A stretch of 64,000 nucleotides of DNA, from the NCBI GenBank assembly GCA_013398615.1, contig VZSR01000028.1, positions 785,537-849,536 on the forward strand. Reading direction: 5' to 3'. Each line of letters begins with the position of its first letter. The stretch's first letter is position 1. Source of the DNA: Brachypodius melanocephalos. Lineage: Eukaryota > Chordata > Aves > Passeriformes > Pycnonotidae. The notes beneath the pieces were generated by a model that was not told the DNA's origin, did not search any database, and saw only the letters and a program-made list of their open reading frames with translations. The position numbers were made by a program, and so were the translations under genes. Below, in pieces: positions 61,001-64,000 of the stretch.

Positions 61001-64000
61001 ACATCTCAACAGTACAGATAAGCACCTTTTTTCTTTAAAGAACCACCAATTTGCTCGAGTCTAACTTTTCCATTTTATCTTCTGCCAAATGGGAGGCTGC
61101 AGTGGAGGACGATGGGAGATGCGATAGGGAGCACCAAGAAATGAAAAGTTTATTTGATTATTCTCCTCATAAACCCTGTCTTAAGTTTGGTATCTCAGGC
61201 TGCTCCAAGTATCTGCAAGTCTAAACATTAACTGTGAATTTTCTTTGCTGGTAAGATGTTTGTGTGCATTGATGCATTCTCTGCTATTTAAAGCAGTTTT
61301 GTTAATCTAATTTATGACTGAAGGTTACATTTGCCTTTAGTAAGCAATGGGAATAAATCATATTAAATATATAGTAAAGCTCTTGGGAGTAAAGCAGCAT
61401 ATAGAAAACAAGTGTGTTATTTACAGAAAGCTGGCTCTAGTTAATTGTGCTGAGGTTTTGTTGGAGATCTGAAGTAAAAAGGAAAACGAATAAAAGTGCT
61501 TGGGTTGTCTTTAAGGCAATACTATAAGATTATAAATATTTTTGTTTGTTTTGAAAAGAGAAGAAAAATATTAAACTTTAAAGTTTGTGAGCTAAATTTC
61601 ATCATGATTGGCAGCTATAGGCTTATTTTGGTATAAATCCCTATGCTAAAGGGAATTTTTAACTTGTCCCAAAATAGTTGTTTCTATCATGATTCACTGT
61701 GACTTTCATTTATAAAACAAAGCATCACCACTGCATCCATTTTTGCATTTAATTCTGGAAAGAGAGCAGAATGCTTGTGTGGATGTTGAAAATTGAGATT
61801 TATAGTTACTTGCCAGAAGCTTTTCTTCTTTTGGATCCACTGATTGAAAAATCAGTATTTTGATTATAATGGAAAGTTGTGCCCAAAGGTGATTCCCCAA
61901 TCCATTAGAATGGATTGATTGAATTTATCAAGGCAGTTATGCCAGTTTAGAGTGGTTTACTATGAAGCTTTTTACTTATTTTAACTGTGGTGTTGCTGCT
62001 ATAACAAAGCTTTTCATACTTTATTTTGGCATTTTGTATGGAAGGTTCACAAAAAGCGCAAGCACTGTGCCTATTTCAGAGTAAAGGCTGCTAGAAGTTC
62101 TCATGCTGGAAGTATAGCCTTTTTATGTCTGAAAACATGAAAAGGGAAGAGCTCTCTTAACACAAATCTTCTGATTCCCAAATAAATAGTTTATTTCAAA
62201 CAGCGTTGAGAAATGTTCTGCAATTCTGCATTATGCAGACTGCTTCAATTAATTTAAAGATGAGTAAACTCACCAGTGATCTAAAGGCAATGCTTCATGT
62301 TTAATTTCCTAATGTTACATTTTATAAGTCTAATTCAACCTTGACACCAAAGGATTGTTCTTACATTAAATAAAATGCTTGGGGATGGGGGATTAGTTAT
62401 GATAATGCCAGTGCCAGTGAGATTTTATGGTTGTGCTTTCTAGCTGAAATCCACTTTGAAGGTTGACTGTGAGCTGGCACAGGAGTCAGACCCGGCTGGC
62501 TCTTTGATGGCTGCATGTCAAATTTAATGACTTCAAACAACTGGCTTGTCGAACAAGTCGGCCTTGTCTGATAGTTGGACTCTGAACTGCCCTGCAGGGA
62601 ATTTTTGCCTTTAGACCATGGAATGTGACACTGCAAAGAGCCTCGGGTGGATCCAGCTTTTGTTTTTAGCAACTAACACTTCCTGAACATATCTATAGAA
62701 GTCTACTGAGCTTTGCCCTTCCGGTTCTTTGCCTGAAGCCTTGGTAGAAATAGAAGTTACTACTAAATCTAGAAGAAACCCTCTATGTAAACACATAAAT
62801 AGTCTTGGGTAATATGCTTGTATTCTACAGGCACAGGGCTGAAGATTTTCAGTTGGGAGGACTTCAGTGCCAGTTCTATGTAAAATATTTTTATTTAATT
62901 GAGAGCTAGCTGTAAGACCAGTACTACCTGGCTTCTTAATGGATCTAAAAAATCTTACATTGCTTCAAACATTTCTTGTGACCTTCTTGCATAGGCAGAC
63001 TGAAAAATAGGAGTGTATTAGAACGTTTTAGTCATTAATTTAATCAGTTTTCATAGAAACTAGAAAAGGCTTTTGTAATTTCCAGACAATTTAGTATATC
63101 AAAGATAAGAGCCTGTCCGAAGCTAGTGTATGTTTTGGCTGTGGTTTCTTTTCACTTCCTTGCCTTAGAGAAGGTCCTGTCTGTCTGCCTAAGAACATCC
63201 ATATTGCAAGTGTTAACACTCCATGAGAATCTTGATAATTGTTTTGTAGTGTTCAGTCCCAGTATTGCAGTGTGTACTGGAAACCAGCACAATGGGTTTA
63301 TTTAGCAAATGTGTTCTTTTCTTACTAGCATTGTACTAACCATGTTGGAAAAGAAAAAACAAACCAAAACAAACAACAAACAGCCTAACCCTCCTCTAGC
63401 TGTTTCATGGGAGGTGGGTTTAGTGTGTTATGGTTTGGGGTGTTTTTTGAGGTCATTTTCAGTACCAGTTAGAAACACTCCACTGCTCAGGCCTGGCAGT
63501 GTTTTTTTTTAAAGTGTAAAGAGCTGTAGCGCCTCTTACTGTGCCAGGAGATTCAGGGAAATGGAAGCCTGAAGGGTGGTGTGTCATTGTGCAGGGTTGG
63601 GTTATTTGTTTGTTTTTTTAATGAAAACAGGAGGTATTTAGGGATGGGAAGGAACAAGGAAGTGTTTTCACTTTCGGGTGCTCTGAGCTACATTTGATTT
63701 AATAGGCACCAAGGACTTATTTTTCATTAGTGCAGGTGAGTGACTGCTATAGCACTTGCTACAGCAGTTTCACAGGCCTCCCTTGCGATGGGCTGAGCTC
63801 AGAAGCCTCAGTTTAGCCTCTGCAAACTTGTGGCTGAAAGAACTTTTATACTCCTGGGCTCTTTATTTTGTTTTTCAGGGGTTTTTTTCATAGATTTTCA
63901 CTTTTCTTACAATGACACCTTTAAGATAGCCTTGTTAAAACTCAGGTTGTTTATCACTGTGAAGAGAAATGGCTAACTTATGTTGGATTTTACCTTCTTG
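55069..64000 (+). other. NBEAL1: NBEAL1 first long intron (continues beyond right edge)
   Basis: About 8.9 kb of AT-rich sequence follows the first coding exon. Open frames are short and match nothing I recognise. A G/T-rich low-complexity stretch lies at 57690-57800. No transposable element, RNA gene or further exon is convincing. Confidence 0.65.

Noticed and set aside
1..64000. CRISPR array, bacterial operon or prophage signals
   Set aside because: Spliced vertebrate genes, CR1 elements and CpG islands fill the window; no direct-repeat/spacer array or Shine-Dalgarno-led operon is present.

Overview
The window is vertebrate nuclear DNA and almost certainly avian. Genes are split into short exons by GT-AG introns. 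Promoters sit in CpG islands, CR1-type LINE fragments are present (23.5 and 33.0-33.3 kb), and a tRNA-Ile-derived SINE with a CR1-like tail lies at 28.2 kb. A SINE of that design is known from songbirds (the TguSINE1 type), so a passerine is the best guess. There are two N-gaps, at 30452-30551 and 53863-54062.

Layout. Positions 1-16.6 kb hold the 5' part of PIKFYVE on the minus strand: a non-coding first exon and six coding exons reaching residue ~304, including the FYVE zinc finger. The rest of the gene runs off the left edge. A GC-rich head-to-head promoter (about 15.95-17.78 kb) separates PIKFYVE from IDH1, which runs on the plus strand from about 17.2 to 32.0 kb. IDH1 is complete: one non-coding and eight coding exons, 415 aa, all phases consistent. 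Behind the IDH1 stop lies a mosaic of a decayed copy of part of SGO2, an N-gap and a broken endogenous retroviral pol piece, all upstream of the best poly(A) signal. SGO2 follows on the minus strand, tail-to-tail with IDH1 (33795-41562; eight coding exons, about 996 aa by my exon model). From 42 to 53.7 kb no confident gene is visible. At 53.8-55.07 kb a CpG island, a 34-bp minisatellite interrupted by the second N-gap, and a 17-codon first coding exon mark the start of NBEAL1 on the plus strand. The remaining 9 kb is its first long intron.

How the genes relate. They do not form a pathway. PIKFYVE is an endosomal phosphoinositide kinase, IDH1 makes cytosolic NADPH, SGO2 protects centromeric cohesin, and NBEAL1 is a BEACH-domain protein. 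The clearest functional link is the shared divergent PIKFYVE/IDH1 promoter, which carries three close CTCF-type sites near the IDH1 start. I found no wholly new system. The most notable observations are the SGO2-derived fragment plus retroviral debris in the IDH1 3' region, the CTCF-type cluster, the SGO1-like C-terminal box of SGO2, and an IDH1 C-terminus lacking the final leucine of a peroxisomal signal.
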